From Opisthorchis felineus (lineage: Eukaryota > Platyhelminthes > Trematoda > Opisthorchiida > Opisthorchiidae): a stretch of 64,000 nucleotides of DNA. The DNA lies in NCBI GenBank assembly GCA_004794785.1, contig SJOL01009659.1:406893-470892 (forward strand), given 5' to 3'. Of the stretch, positions 20,461 to 35,109 are shown piece by piece. The notes under the pieces are model-generated. The model was not told the DNA's origin, did not search any database, and worked only from the letters and a program-made list of their open reading frames with translations. The translations under genes were made by a program, and so were the position numbers. Position 1 is the first letter of the stretch. Each line of letters opens with the position of its first letter.

Positions 20461-23400
20461 ACATCACTTTTCCGCGGGTAGCACTTCACAGGTTAGGGTT
20501 GTACTAGGCACTCATTTGTCACACACAAAGATTGGGTGGTTAAACGGTGGATTCAAGCGTTTTTAAGCGTTTTCAGCCCATAAATTTAACACTGGTTTGC
20601 AGAGTCCCATAGGCTTATAGGGTCAACTAACTCAGCTAACAATTTCCCCTCAGTGGTCGCTTCCACTAATTTTGCAATAACTTTGCATCTGAAGGTTTTT
20701 AAGCAGGCCCATATGACTTTTCTATCAACAGAGGAACAAAGGAAGGTTGGATTTCCAAGAACACAATTCTTTGTAGTACAAACTCAAACACAGGAAACGG
20801 TTGAAAGCAAGTATTTTCACACTTGTGGAGTAGCCGATCCGTACCCGCTTCAACACTAAACTTTTTAGTATGATGTTTGTATAATGATGCTAGGCTCGAC
20901 ATTCTGCGACCTTCGTAATTCAAACCACAGTAGTCAGTGCTGTGCAATTGCCGTCCGCTCCAAGCGGTACGTTTTCTCTACCTCGTTAGGTGATCATTGT
21001 CTGTCCGTACTGCACGTTGTTAACTCTAGAACTACTCATTCTCTCGCTTTCGAACTCTTGTGCATAAAGAGACAGGTTCGCTCATGTTTTTCCGATATCC
21101 TACTTTGTGTGTAATGGCGTATCGCATTAACTACCCTTTCCGGGATTCTATTGAGTTAACGCCATTAGGAAATCCGGCAGCGGATATCAGTCTTGCGTTG
21201 CTTTGCATCTCAGCACAGTTGCAACATTCTTTCTGTAACACCTAACCAGCCGTATGATCTCTGGGTTGTACCTACCAAGGTTGGAGCATAATCAGTTTTG
21301 TGCTATTTCACCTGCTCGTGCTATTTGTACTCCTACAAAGCTAGATTGTGGAAAATGCAGAGTCGTCCTAAACACGGTTACGCATGGATGCGCACTTGTA
21401 TCGGTCCACTTGGCTAAGTCATTTATACATAGAATTTGAAAAAAACCGGAAGTGTCCAGATATCGAAACCTAACAAAATGATGGCATGTCTACCATAGTA
21501 TTTGGCTTAGCTATAATATACCTCTAATGTAACTTCTTAATACTGATTCACCCGTCGCCCAGGTATTCACATCCACTAGAAAGATCTTTCTCTAACCAGG
21601 CATCCAGCCGGATGGCAAAGCTTGCCATGGCTGGTCACATGCGGATTAAACACGTTGGTGCACGTACATGCACTTGATGTTTCCTCCATGTGCTTAGGTA
21701 TGAGTGACGCGAATGTAGTACGTCAACGACTGACACAATTGTCCTTCCAGTGTTTCTGCATTTCCTTTAAAGCCCTGCGACGTTGGATAAGTTTCTTAGG
21801 GTGGCGCGCAACTATTTGTTGCCAGGATTGAGTGGGCCGCACGCTGTCACTAGGACTTGCTAGGCACTTAAGGCGTCTTGTTTCAAAGCATCTATGGGTT
21901 TCTTACCACACTTCCTTGATTGCAGTTATCTATGTCCATCTTTTTACCTGCAATGGTTTTTTGGTCCCAAAAATTACTTCAAGCATCGCCGCAATGTGAA
22001 TATATTGGGTAGGGCGTACTGTGGCCGACGAAATTTGGATGAAATCAACGGTGTTAGTAAACCCATTCATTGCTTTTATATCCTTCAACTAGGCTGAGAT
22101 TGTATAATACAAAATTAAGTCTACCGAAGTCGCTGTTTACCTTACATTTCCCCGTTCTTTTTGACTGGTCAATATAGTACCCGTCTACAGTTCATTCCAA
22201 TGATGCATTATATTAGCCCTTCAGATACCAAACTCTGCTTAGGTGCGAAGTGTCCAAAGGGCAGGGTGTCTTGATTGCACCACCGGACATTACTCCATCC
22301 TTATTGTCCATAGTGTCTTCTTCTCTGTCAAGAGCAAGATTTTTTTCTGTATGAAACGTGACTGGTCGTTTTTCCGCCCAGTCCTGGAAACAATAAGAAG
22401 AAACTAGGATACTGTACTCAAACTCACTTCTTTGAGACTAAGGTTATTCTCCATCGCCTGGTGAAATAAAGTACCGCTAATTTTAATCTATTTTGAACAT
22501 TTCCTTGTCTCCATATCCTCATACAAGTCGTGCAACATAAACCCTGCTTTTCTGAGAGTATTCAGTAACGTATCTGGATAAACTGTGATTAAGGTTTGTC
22601 GACTAAATTGTCTTGATCCTAGCGTATCCATGAGGCGCAACAAACCGTCACCAACCTTTATTTCCTATGCGACCGATCACAAAATTTGGCGAAATGTGTG
22701 GAACTTGTCAAATTACACCCTGACCTGTCGGCTAAATAATGGGCATGCAACCGGACATCCGAAAATTCATCCTGCACTGCCAACAGATATGAGTATTTTC
22801 ATTTTTGGAACAACTATTTCCCTGTTTCAATCGAATAGCTGACTCCGTAATAGATAATCTGTATTCCAAACGCATAATGAGCGCGTGTATATGAGAGCAA
22901 GGTGTGTTAACTTATCACATCTTCGGGATTTGTAGTCAGTTCATTTTTAAGCACTTTATTCCCACTGGTTGCTTCATGCTTTCTATTCACTGCCTTACTA
23001 TACAGACAAGAACAGTACGGCGAGATTTCGTCAGCATTCAACAAATCTTCTATGTCGTAGGTGGATGGCATCATGAGGGTAGTTTTTCGAAATCATTCGG
23101 CATTTTCTGTGGGGCGTTTTTCTCTGCCCACAGTCTGAATACAAATTTTAGTACGGACTTCAGTAGTGAACGTGCTTGTCCTGTACGTGATCAGATAGTG
23201 TTTTTTCGATGTTGTTTCAAACGTCGGAACCATCCTTTTATTGTCTGAATTTCTGTTGTGCCCGTCTACCCATACTGCTTTCTGTGATGGGGATCTCACC
23301 GTGAAAGTTCCTCAACCTTAAGTGTAACATGCAACTTTCGGTTAACTTTAACGTGTGATATTACTTTCAGGTGCGCAGTTTTTCGGTGTGCTGCTAATTC

Positions 23401-25587
23401 AGTTTCGTACTATCTTTGGCGGTCTTCGCATTATGCGTTCAAAGAACGAGCCACAAAACTCTGAGCGTCCCTGGGATGCGACAGGTCTTCCAGAGTATCT
23501 ACTACCGTTAAACGCTTCTCGCTTTACGGGTTAATCCGTCTTTACCTTTGAGTTGCAAGTATTGTTCAACAATCCAGTGACCTAGTTTGGCTTGAACATA
23601 TGAAACTGACTGAATTGTCGGCAGATTAAGTTGTTCAGCTCACTCGTGTAGATCTTCGATCTTTCACAACTTCACCTGAACTTACATACCACGTTCATGA
23701 TCGCCCAAACTACCATCGCACTGGCGTGCTCACACTCGATTGACTGGTCACACACCTAAACAGTCTTGTGGAGGTTGACACTTGTGTTTACGAGGACAAT
23801 CTGTTATGCGTGATAGTCACCTATCTTAGGGGCATTTGACCGCTTATTAGCTCATCTTTAGCTGGCGAACACTTTTTTTGGCTCCTAGGGAAGATGGGGA
23901 ATGCAGCTTGTGAAGTTCAGAGAACAGTTGACAATATGCACTCATGCCTGCCCAGCTCTGTTTGACTTGCAAACGCAGGGTGGGTCATTTATAGTGATCC
24001 CCCAAAAAACCTGAGTGAATGAACAAATGTGAGTGATCGAAACTGTAGAACGCGTTTTGCAGCTGTTGGCTAACAGTAGGTAACACTGAAAGTTCACTGA
24101 TTTTGTGACAAATTTCGTTGACCGAACTAACTGGCAGCAAGGAGTCCCTGGAGCAGCGTGTTGATTGGTGAGCTCTGACTTTGTGCGTAGCTTGTGATCA
24201 ACAATTTTTTCCCAAAAAGTGATATCCAAGCGGCAGATTTGCTCATAAGCAATTGCGCACTCCTTAACAGCCTGGCGTTTTTCCCGCTCTCTTTGGTATT
24301 TCCATTCGACGGTTGCCAGGAGGCATGTAGTTCACTTTCACTTCGGATCTTTGCTTTTCGGTCCCAGTACACAAGCCGTTGTATTGGTTGCAACTAAGTT
24401 GTGAACGTCACATTAGTTTTGAAGAATAGTGTATCAGAACTACCTGCTCATTTTCGAACTCTCAGAATCGGCCTTTTAGCAGTACGTAAAACATACTCAC
24501 TAGCGCATCTGCAACCACAGAGCCGCTATTTTCAACGGTTTCAAAGGGTTGACGTTAATAATAAAAAGACGTTTTGGATGCCTAATGAGAACATCTTACA
24601 AAATTTGCTATTTTCTTGATATTTTACAGGTTTAACTTTGCCCTTGCCAACCGAAGTTTCATCCGAATCTCATGTGCTTTGATCGACTGAATGTGGCATA
24701 TTTATGATACCTGCGAAGGCGTGGCTTCAACATCCATCTAAAAGGCACTTAAACAACATTATTGTAGGATTGAACCCTAAGACATTGGTTATTGATACAA
24801 AGCCAAATGGATATGAAGTGCTTACCTTTGGGCCCGGGCAAACGATTTCAGACGTCATCCACTAAATTGTGAATGTCGAATTCTCTTGTAAGCATGCACC
24901 CCTCTCATTCTCTTACTCAGATGCTTGGGACATGAGAAAGAAAATCACAGCCAATACATGATGACCGAATTCGTCTAAGCGGGAGGACTTCAGCTCCATT
25001 CGACTCAATTTAGAGGCGGGGATTACTGAGGCTCTTGTCACTCACGGCTCACTTCGTATTGTTGGTCGTCAGGCTGAATACAGGTCCACTGATTTGCTTT
25101 TTTATGGGACGACCGTCAGTAAAAATTATAGTTTGATACCACGTTAGGGGGACTCACAGTAATCTAAGCTGAAATGATTGATGTTGGACCCTCCTTGGGG
25201 TACCCGAAATATTATATAACAAAACATATGTTATCGACAGGATAGCACCGGGCTTCAGCGAAGAAGGCTCGGGTGACCAAGTCGAGGACAGTTCCGATGA
25301 CCCTGATTTGAACCTTAGATGAATAACGCATTCATACTTAGCCCCACTCGTCACGAACTTCCACTCACAGTGCACTGTTTAGTGATGGAGCGCCTGAAAT
25401 CAAATTACCCAGCTCAGTGAGCATACTAACGGCCACCAGTGCACCCTGAGCTATCAACATTTTCTTCAAGTGTAAGGCTCCGTTTTTCTTTACCACAGCA
25501 GTCTTTAACAACTTGAAGCAGCACCTTGACGACTGGGATGATGATTGGGATGGCTTTCATCGTTTGTGTTCTTATTCTTCCTTTCAG
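20461..25587. other. No recognised gene
   Basis: About 5.1 kb with many short open frames and no recognisable domain, RNA gene or repeat. A frame at 24401-24619 contains VSELPAHFR and looks codon-like but could not be tied to a family. Confidence 0.4.
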
Positions 25588-25723
25588 CTTTGCTGCTCTA
25601 CTACGGCAAATTAATTCGCATGAGAAACATATGGCTGACGAGTTGCCTCATTCCAGAAAGTCATCCAATTCACCAAATCAGAGTGCATCGACTAAGAGAA
25701 AAGTCAGCCCTTCAAGTAATTCG
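25588..25723 (+). CDS. Unassigned internal exon candidate
   Basis: Good splice sites flank this segment: ttcctttcag at 25587 and gtgagt at 25724. One base plus 45 codons read AALLRQINSHEKHMADELPH, then a Ser/Lys-rich stretch ending in SPSSNS. The first half is charged and could form a helix or coiled coil. The second half looks disordered. It could be a 3' exon of the TBC1D31 gene, whose C-terminus is coiled coil in other animals, or part of another plus-strand gene. No homology was recognised. Confidence 0.42.
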
Positions 25724-25982
25724 GTGAGTAAGCCGTGTAGGATGTCAGTGGCTTACCATATTGGCTTCTCGTATTCGTTGGTGTTTTTGTCAACTCAATG
25801 CGGGTAATCGATCGTTGTATGCGTGGAACTCCTATTCGGACCACCCTGAGTTTTGTCTAGTCGTCCTGGTGGTGCACTTCGAGTGCAAGCGGATGCTTGT
25901 GTTGAGTAATGAGAATATCGGATCCGAAAAAACATCTGGTGACCGAATATAAGTGGGTCGATTGCATAGTTTTTGTATCCAG

Positions 25983-26203
25983 GGCCATCTGAATTGACAC
26001 TGCTATTACCACCCGCTTTTGTGCAAACTAGAAATTTTTATATGCCCCTAAATGTGAATCTCTTGCGGATTGCTCCGAGGAACGCTGCTGAGAAGTTGTA
26101 TGAATCTCATGAGCTTGCACCTGTTTTGCTTTGCACAACCGCTTTCCGGCGGGAAATACTTATCTGTCTGATTTCAATCGAAGTCACAAATAGGTCTGTT
26201 TAG
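25983..26203 (+). CDS. Unassigned terminal exon candidate
   Basis: After the acceptor ttttgtatccag at 25982, two bases and 72 codons are open to the TAG at 26201-26203. The peptide includes PSELTLLLPPAFVQTRNFYM and APRNAAEKLYESHELAPVLL, a composition typical of coding sequence. It needs a preceding exon leaving one base. The exon ending at 25723 leaves none, so the two do not join directly. The protein family is not recognised. Confidence 0.35.
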
Positions 26204-29200
26204 ACGCAGACGATGCTAATGGAGAGTGGCGATTTGTGTCCCAAACGAGCTGACGAATACGAACTTTTGTCAATTGAAACTTTGGATTTTTTGGGGGGTC
26301 GACACTGTGCTCCATTTCCGGAATTTCTGAAATGAAAATGAGAGTTTTTGAGATTTTGAGCCCTGCCGGCCTTCAAAAAGCACTCAGTTTTCTACTTCCT
26401 GATGCCATAGTGATAGGATGCCAACGACAGTAACTGAGACAACCCATCTGCTGGTTACGTTCTTCACACGACAACTACACGTTTCCTCGTATTTTGACCA
26501 GCAAGTTTTTTCCTAACAGTGGTCTTCTGGTCTCCGTTTCATATGACACACTTGGATTCTTTTCTACGGCAGAAAGTCCAGTGCGATCCAACAATTATTA
26601 TAAATTAGTAAACGTTTAATAATTTTCTTTTGTCAGGATGAAACTACTACTTACCGTCGATTATTTCCTTCTGGTGATTCGCAGGCCTCATGAAGTTTTT
26701 CTCAGTTTACAGAAATAATTGTGGTTTAGATACGGCACGAACAACCACAACTCCAGTTTAACGCTCCTCTGCGATCATCTGTGGGAAAAAGTGTCTAAAT
26801 ATCCAGCCCTTTCTTCTTCTATTATCTCCGTCAGTTTCCTCCTGGAATCGGGTACTCAACGATAAATTGCACGGTTTTTCATCTGTTTTGACCATCTAAG
26901 GTTTGTGTCCTCTTCTAGAATTTCAGCTGTGAGCAGACTCACATTTAACCTTTGACCGAAAAATTGTTTTCATTTCTCAGTACGACTGAGTCGAAAGTTC
27001 AAGGATAATCATTCAGCTATCGGGGTTCGGTGGAATAGAGCATTGCTCCCGTTCCATAGATCAGTAGTTTCTACCCCGCTTTATCCGTTGCGCCCTTTCC
27101 AAACTAAGGTCCATCTAACATGGATTGGATCAAAAGTTTTTCAACGAAAAAATGAAAATCTTTTGTAACGATTCACTTTTCTTTCATCAGTATACACAAT
27201 TCAATCGGTTTTCCGTCGAATTATGAAAGTCCAGGTACACGCAGCGTGAGTGAAAACAACACGTCTGGGTTTGTGTTCTTCACCAAATCCATTTCCGCTT
27301 TCTATTAGATTCTGTCGTAGTGGTGTTTCCCGAGTCTTCAAAAACAGGTTGGCATATGAGGCTGGATGCTTCTCGTAAAAATGTACTCATTTACATGTTT
27401 TGTCGAATGTGTGAGCAGTGCGTATTTCTCTATTTCTGCCGTTTTCGGACGAGAAGCACAGACCCGAGGCCATAATTCTGTCTGCTTTGGATTGGAAATA
27501 TAAATCCTCTTACTCTGAAAGTTGGTCTTTATTAGGTGAGATATTATTCCAGCTGAGCTTTTGAATGAAAATGAATCTTTGAAGGAGTCCGGCAACGTAT
27601 CTGCTATTATCTTGTGCTCTCGGGTGTAGGAGATTGTCAGTGAACGAGTGATCCACGGGGCTCCGAACAGGATCTGGGGACACTTTTGAACATCCTAGTC
27701 TTTTTAGCCGTTCACATTCATTTCCGAATTTTTTGGTGTACTCTCAGAAGATTTCGAGGGATGCACACTACTATAGGTTCGAAATAACTTAGAAAACACG
27801 TGTGTAGTAACGCCTATGTATTGTGCAAATGCGGCCAAACAGGTCCGCTTTGTAGCGATGCGTACACAGCTGTGATCACATGTTCAGGCGTCACACACGC
27901 GTACAGTGGGACACGCAACCAGCCACCCAGTACAGTCACATAATAGATCGCTTATGGATTGACGAACGTACACGCGTGCGTGCAAACTCTCGCATACATC
28001 CAATCAGCTTCATTGTGGATCTTGCTTGCTCAAGACGAATCAGTCTATACTACTACTTGGAGTTCTGTGGTTTGAACTCAACTGTTGCTTTTAAACCGGT
28101 CATTTCCGGACTTTGAACCTCTGTCAGTGTATCAGCAATGATGTATCATGTGGTTTGTGTCAGATATGCCTCCAAAAAGACTGAACAACTGAAGATTATT
28201 TCTCACACACGAAGATCCAGATTTTCTGGCACTCAGCTTTGTAAACTAAATGAGGCAGGTGATTAGCATCTTTTAATGCATCCTGGTGAGCACTTTACTC
28301 TCTTCTAATCAGTGCAAACTGCCTGTACGCAGTCTCCGTTTTAAGAAAAATCAATGATTCTATGCCACACTAGAACGCTCGAATATGAAATTAACCAGTT
28401 TTCATCTTTTTCAAAAATAGTACTCAGACTTGTTGGATATAATTGGCGTCGGCGGAAAATATTTGACACAAAAATGTGACATCCTCCTGTTTCTGCGGTA
28501 TCCTACCAATCAGCGTTTTCTTCATCAGTGTTTGGACAACCGGGGTTAATCTGTTCAACATGTCTCCAAGTTTAACAAATGCTCTATTATTTTACACGTT
28601 TCCATGACATTATTTCTTGCAACAAATTTGTTTATCCACGGAGGTTTCCATGGACAATTGCTTGCTTGCTTCCCACAATACTTGGATACATATTATTTCT
28701 ATTCAGAGCAGCATAATCCAGACGATGACAAACATCGTGACCTCGTACCGAGCCATGTAAAATCGATTAGAAATGCAAATGAGTGACAGTTAGAAATCGA
28801 AAATTTTGGGTTAATCCCAAGTGTTTCAAACGAGTGCAGTAATCTTGTCACTAATGTAATCAGTTTAGGATGAATTTAAGTAGGTTACTTAATCAGTTGC
28901 ATTTACTTGACTTTTTGTGTTCGGAAATGCCTGTTGAGCCGCTGGGCGTAGCTGTCAATAGGATTGATTGCCCGGAAGAATAACACAGTTTCCCGAAACG
29001 TGCGAGGCGCTCTTTTTAAGCGACTTTTATCCTTCTGGTGGAGATTTAACGTTAGATTTCAATGTGACTGCCGAAAGAACATTTTTTGTTCGCCTTTCAT
29101 AAACCGATGGAGCACACGAAGATTTCAGAATGGGCAACCAAGCAGCCTACCAAGCAGCGGTAGGCTACAATAAAGTGAAGCGAAGAAACACTGAAGAGCA

Positions 29201-32200
29201 CTTCCGCTTCCACTTGACCGACTGACCCGTCTGAGATGATTTCCGTTAGTAAACATACGCCATACTTGCCATGCGTACCACGAAGTCTATTTTGAGGTCA
29301 ATCGAATTGGCACTTTGACGGCAACGAATGGGCGCCTCTCGTTGCATTCTTCGGGCTGCCTGGTAAGAAGAGGAGTGAAGGTGGTGGTGTCAAAGCCTGG
29401 TGAAGAACTACTCCATAGTGAAAATTTATTATGCGCTCAGATGAATAATTAAACGGGTATGGTTGTTAGTCTATGGAGAGAAGAACTTCTAGAAAGTTAC
29501 TCCTCGTTGAACAGTAAATTTTTAATGGTCATCTTTGTCCAGTCGCATCCCGTAGCCACAAGAGAGGAAAAAATGTAATATATAATCACGGTATCAGACA
29601 CAGAATGCTTGAACCAAGGATTTGATTGGACACGTTTCCATGTCGGAAGGTGTCCCCAACCGATCATGGCTGTTACCTCATTCACAGTCTGGTAGACGAC
29701 CTACAACAATTTTGCTGATGGATACGGCCAAGGCTTCCACAACGTATTGTACCACACTGGTCCTAGGTTCTAAAGGACGTACGGATTTGCACCGAAGTCG
29801 GGAAGATGGAACTTAAATATCCATCCGCACAATTCGTCAGGATAAACATAGGTTGTTCACCATTGCTATATAAATGAGTTTGGTTTGCCCATTTCGAGAT
29901 CTGAACACATATCTTGTCGTTCGACGTATATGACAATACCGCTGAAATTCTTCTACGATCTAACTGTGTCAGCTTGTATCAGATCTCTCGGGGAGGGGGC
30001 AGTTCAAGTTTCGCTCGCTTATTCTGTCACATTGTGTCTAGAATACGGCTCTAACAGTTGCGATTTGTTGTAGACTAACGCAAGAAGCCGGTAAATCTTT
30101 GAGGATCCATCATCGTCACCGACGGCATAACATCAGTGTTCAACACAGATGTTCCACTGCCGTACACTCATAATTTGTTTGAGTGAGCGCGGAGAACAGA
30201 AGTATTTTTGGCGAACGATGATTCGGCATGTGCCATACATGACCAGACCACCACAGCTTTCGGTGCTGAAATCTATGCTAAATGCTTGATATTAAAACGT
30301 CATATCCGGATGCGCGTCGAGCAGTTTTCAGAGCTTGACAGTTTATATGGTGTGTGACTGTGCTGTTCGTTGTCACCGATACTGTTCAAAGTACCATTTG
30401 ACTAGTCGGCTAAATGGAATAGTCTGATGTGTAATTAAGCCACTTGAGCTCATTGTTGTACTGTTGAGAGACAATTTACAAGACCTTCCGGAGATTTTCG
30501 ACCATCTGGCCCAATACAAAAGATCCGTAGGGCTAGAATTCGAAATGAAGAAATCACGTAGATTATGGCAGAGGACCAGAGTTAGTTCACACACGAAAAT
30601 CACTCGTTCAACGCAGCTCTTTGTCTAGTTTCAACATAGTCTATGAAACATAACATTCACGCAGGGCATGACACACACGGCGCACCTGATAGCTGGGATT
30701 TCTGGGGACTGTTGTCTTCGCGAATTCTAAAGAGTTGCTACAGCGGGAAAGTGGCACTTACACTCCATTGAGTCGGTTTTATCCCCCCCCTCATATGATT
30801 ATGGTTACATTGGTTGAGACATCCTCAATTTCCTGTATTTCGATCGACCTTAACGTTCTGTCGAACATTAGCGAATGCAATGAGATTCCATTCAGCCTGA
30901 CGTGCCAAAATGACTTTAACCCGGAAAAATGAACTCTTCGCAGGTTCGTTTTCTGCAAATCGAATTCCCACTTTCTTATATTTCATCAGCCCGTATGAAC
31001 TAATTTTCGCAGACGTTTGCAACCGGTCGTTGTTTGGAGATTTTGTCTGCATGGGGTTTTCTCGCGAAGTACATTAACATTGTACCAACTAGCCCTCTTT
31101 CGTTAGGAGGGCGGAATCTTGAACCTGATGACAGGCCACAACGTACCGGTTGACCTCGTGAAAGTGATTTATTAATAGGGAGGGTTTAAGGAAACCTTGG
31201 AGGTCGCGTTATAATGTTATCCAATTCACATCAGCAACACCTGACGGATATTGTGATAACATAAGCGGCTTTCCACCCAGAAATACAGACCTCTACATCA
31301 GTCACCTGTCTAATGGTCCAAGCAAAAGATCAGGTCTGGTAGAGCGAAGAAATATTAACTACTAGTGTTTGCGATAAGTTGTTTCTGCTAATTTTCAATG
31401 GGGGAAAAAGCTTACTGGCAATAGTGTTGAGCGTTTTCAGCCTAGAAAGGTGCTTGTACGGTACGTATATTTCAATGTACGTGTTTGTCCGTCAATTTTA
31501 TTCCATTGGAATCTACAGCCTACACGCTTGTAATTTACCAAGTATGTGGAGGCGTCTGGTGGTTCATCTACTATTAACTGGCAAGTGGGTTTTGGATGCC
31601 GAACGTGCATAGTTCAGTGACGAGAATTCGAAGAGTAGAAAAGCTGGTTGTCACTCGGCCGACTAGCAAGGTAATGTATCGGTAGCCTGTTACACAAAAG
31701 ATTTCCCCCGAACTACCTCAAACAATGCTGTCTCAACTTCAAATGTCAACTGCCAGACTGCCAACTTTAATCTGTTATCATGAGGGGATAATGTGTACGA
31801 AGATTGAACGGCATAAGCATTTGTACATTTCAGGTAATCAAATTGTTTTGGAATGCCTGAAGCTACAGTTAGGACTCAACGCAATTCTATCTGAGCGGTG
31901 ATGCTTCTAATAGCGGTCTTCTTTGTGCCAAAGGGGCAGCCAAGCTTCATAAAGCTCGAACTTTAGGTCCGAATGCCTTGCAAATGTATCGATCGTCCTC
32001 AGCTTGCCGTATAGGTTTCGGGCGCGTTGTTATCAGCCAGCTGTTGTCTCGTCTATTCATATAGCCAACAATTGCAATCAATACTTTGCGATGTTAAGTT
32101 TGCACATAAAACTTAATTTCTCTTCCGGGTGCGCTGCAAGTGTCACATTCAATTCTGTGTGCAAATGACGACCTTCTCATCTACATAACTGCAACTCTGT

Positions 32201-35100
32201 TTGTAGGTTAGCACCGGTAGACAATTTACGAACTCTGAATCTTTCACCTGATGATAGCCGGCTTGAAGTGCACTGACGACGACTTAATCGATCACAATAC
32301 TGTTGTATCATGTGATGTATGGAAGCGATTTACACGATTTTGCGGAGGTTTTTTGGAGAACTCTTTTGCGGTATCCAGCATTTGTGAGAACAGTGTAACT
32401 CAGATGAACAAACTAAGCTACAGTAATTGACATACGTCCGATATAGCAGTCCGTTCACGTTGTGAAGTGAACCACTGACTCAATCCTATTGGTGCCTAGG
32501 ACAATGCACCCGTTCGTGTCACACTGTGTCACCCACAATGAATGACGGTTTACAATATCCCTTGTGAAGTTTACAGATGAGGCAGTTCAAGAAACATTTT
32601 GCAACTCTGTGTGCACCTTCAAGCCTCGATGAGCGCTAAAATTCAACTATTGTTTCAGTCAGAGACCTTTGGTACGAAGTCACATTACGCCAACTAGCCA
32701 CCCGAACTCGACTTCGATCTGAGTGGTGCACAACACGTTGCCCATCAAAATCTAGTCTTCAGAGAAACGCTGTGCAACGAAGCTACCGAGTGGATGGCCA
32801 AACCAAGTAAACTTCATGAAAAAATCACGATCCATAGAGAATCCGTGAATAAACTGCGAGTTTACTATCTTATCCACAAACCACAAAGTGTTACGTAAGT
32901 TACTTTTGACTTTCGGATGGAATATCGATGGCCGCGTATCTGGTCGGAGCGGTATAGTAGCTCTTTGCATTGGGAGCTCCTGTGTGGCCACAGGAATCCG
33001 ACTCAAACGGAGATGGAACTGAGTCACTTTTGGTACCACTTTGAGCATGCAGTCGACTTAATTGCGGTGTTTGTAGCGTCCTGCTTGGATGGACAAGTAG
33101 GGTTCTTTTTCGGCAGTGTACTGTAAAGTGATACCCTTATGGAGTTGTAACGAAGTTTTGAAAGCCACGACAGTAGGTTTTGAAACAAAATGGAGGTGAA
33201 TCTCCCTATTTAGATGGTCTGGTGCGGTACTTTGGTGATTCCTCTCACAACTCAGGACAAAGGTATGGAGATTTTCACTCGGAAGTGCCCAAACCTCTTT
33301 CTCTATCTAGTTTTCGTCTGTTGCATTCACGCGTCTCAAAACTATTGAGTCATGCATTTGCGAGGTTCACACCACTTTCAGCGATCCTTCCGTATTTGTT
33401 CCCATACTTTTGCACATTGCAACAATACCCAACTTCACTGGCTTCGGTCAAGAACGAGTATAACGCTGCATATACCAGCAATGAATCTTGGCCATTTCGT
33501 CTCATTTTGGCTGGTCACTCGCCAGTTTACTATTTCGCTGATCAGGGGGTGGTATACATGGTGTGGAACAGCATTCCAGATATTTTGTAGGCCTAATTTA
33601 GCCATAAACTGCTGACCGCTTTTACTATAGAAATTAGATTTTCAATTGACCGGAGACATTTGGTATATCGGGTACATCTCCAACGTTTGGCATAGTCGCG
33701 TCGTAGGTTCAGGTTATTCTACTCTAACGTTCGTTTTGCGTCCAGCTATAGTCATATGTGGTTAACCCTATCCATCAACGATTGTCACCCACTGGGAAAA
33801 CCGCTTCTCCGTATACGGTATTGTTTTCTTGTGCATCCAAAGGTATTCACTGGATTATATCCAGTTACAAGTGAGGTAGTATTTCTCATTTAGATTGCAT
33901 CTCGGATAACAAGATGGAGCTGTTTGGTAGCCAGCCTAATCTACAAAGCATATCGTTGTAAATTGCCATATAAATCCCCACATATTCAGCGCCAGATCGT
34001 AAACTGGCTGCGTACCGATCCATAACCGGACGAAAAGGAAATATATTCAGTTGAAATCAAATTGTTCTTCAATGTTCAACACTAACCATCGTTTCAGACA
34101 TCACATCGTATCGAACGGTATTTGTTGCGCTAGCGAGGTGAGGCTAGCAACGTTAGAATCCAGCTTTGTCGCATATACATTGATCCGGTGATCAGGTTAT
34201 CTGGCACCGAAAATAACAGTAAAGCCGTTTAACTAGTCGAAACCGATTTGAATTTTCATGAAGCTCTGGGTGATATTGTGTTTGGACAACAACAATGTAA
34301 GCGGCGGCACACATATTCGTTAACAGTCGTCAGCCACTCTACTGGTACCGACGAACACCACGAGATGGCATGCATGTGTATAGTCATGGCTTGTGATTAC
34401 ACAATATTGGTCCAAGCTTTGACACACCATCTAACTCATCTAACACTTGGATAGGAAGAATCGACACGTTTGTCGATATGCTGTGCGATTTTTATAGGTC
34501 CATCTGAAAGTCTTTAGAGATGCGGGTGTTCAAATAATCATATCCTGCTTTTCTAAGTTGTATACTGTGTGCTTCACCTGCAAAATAATGCTCTCCATGC
34601 TAACCCGCCCTCCGAAGAGGAACATGTTGCAAACGAACACTTCATACCCTTCATCCATGAAACCAGTCCGAATCGCGCAGAGTAAATGACAACGAAAGCT
34701 GAGATCCAGGAAGCGATAACTGTCGGTTTTTGAGGGGACTAAGTAACTTCCACAATGCACTGACCCTAAAGACATGAATCCAAAATTCCTGACTCAATGT
34801 TACCTTCCCTGCGGTTGTTTACCAGATTGTATAGCTGTCTCTTACCTTCCTTGTTCACTTTAGTCAGTATACCAAACATCAGTTATCTTCTTTCGAGAAG
34901 GTAGCATTCGGTTATCTGTTCTGAAGGATTCTTAATTTTCAAAGCGAACCTCGAAGGACCAAGGCGAAACCAATTATATTTATTCTGGTGACAGTTTTCC
35001 TTGGGAGTGTATAGGGATGGAAGCAAAGCTGTATTTCAGATATTGGTGGTTACGGGATTTTGTAGAATGCACATTTACATGACTTGTTTGATCAGTCGTC
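26204..35100. other. Gene-poor stretch
   Basis: Almost 9 kb with no recognisable gene or repeat. Open frames at 27880-28116, 28604-28786, 33180-33590 and an exon-like piece ending at a gtaaga donor near 29362 have no known match. A small perfect stem-loop (gccctc, 9-base loop, gagggc) sits at 31092-31112. Confidence 0.4.
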
Positions 35101-35109
35101 CACTTGTGC

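Noticed and set aside
31092..31112. Perfect 6-bp stem-loop, possible terminator or RNA element
   Set aside because: Intrinsic terminators do not apply in this eukaryotic setting, and short perfect stems arise by chance in 64 kb.
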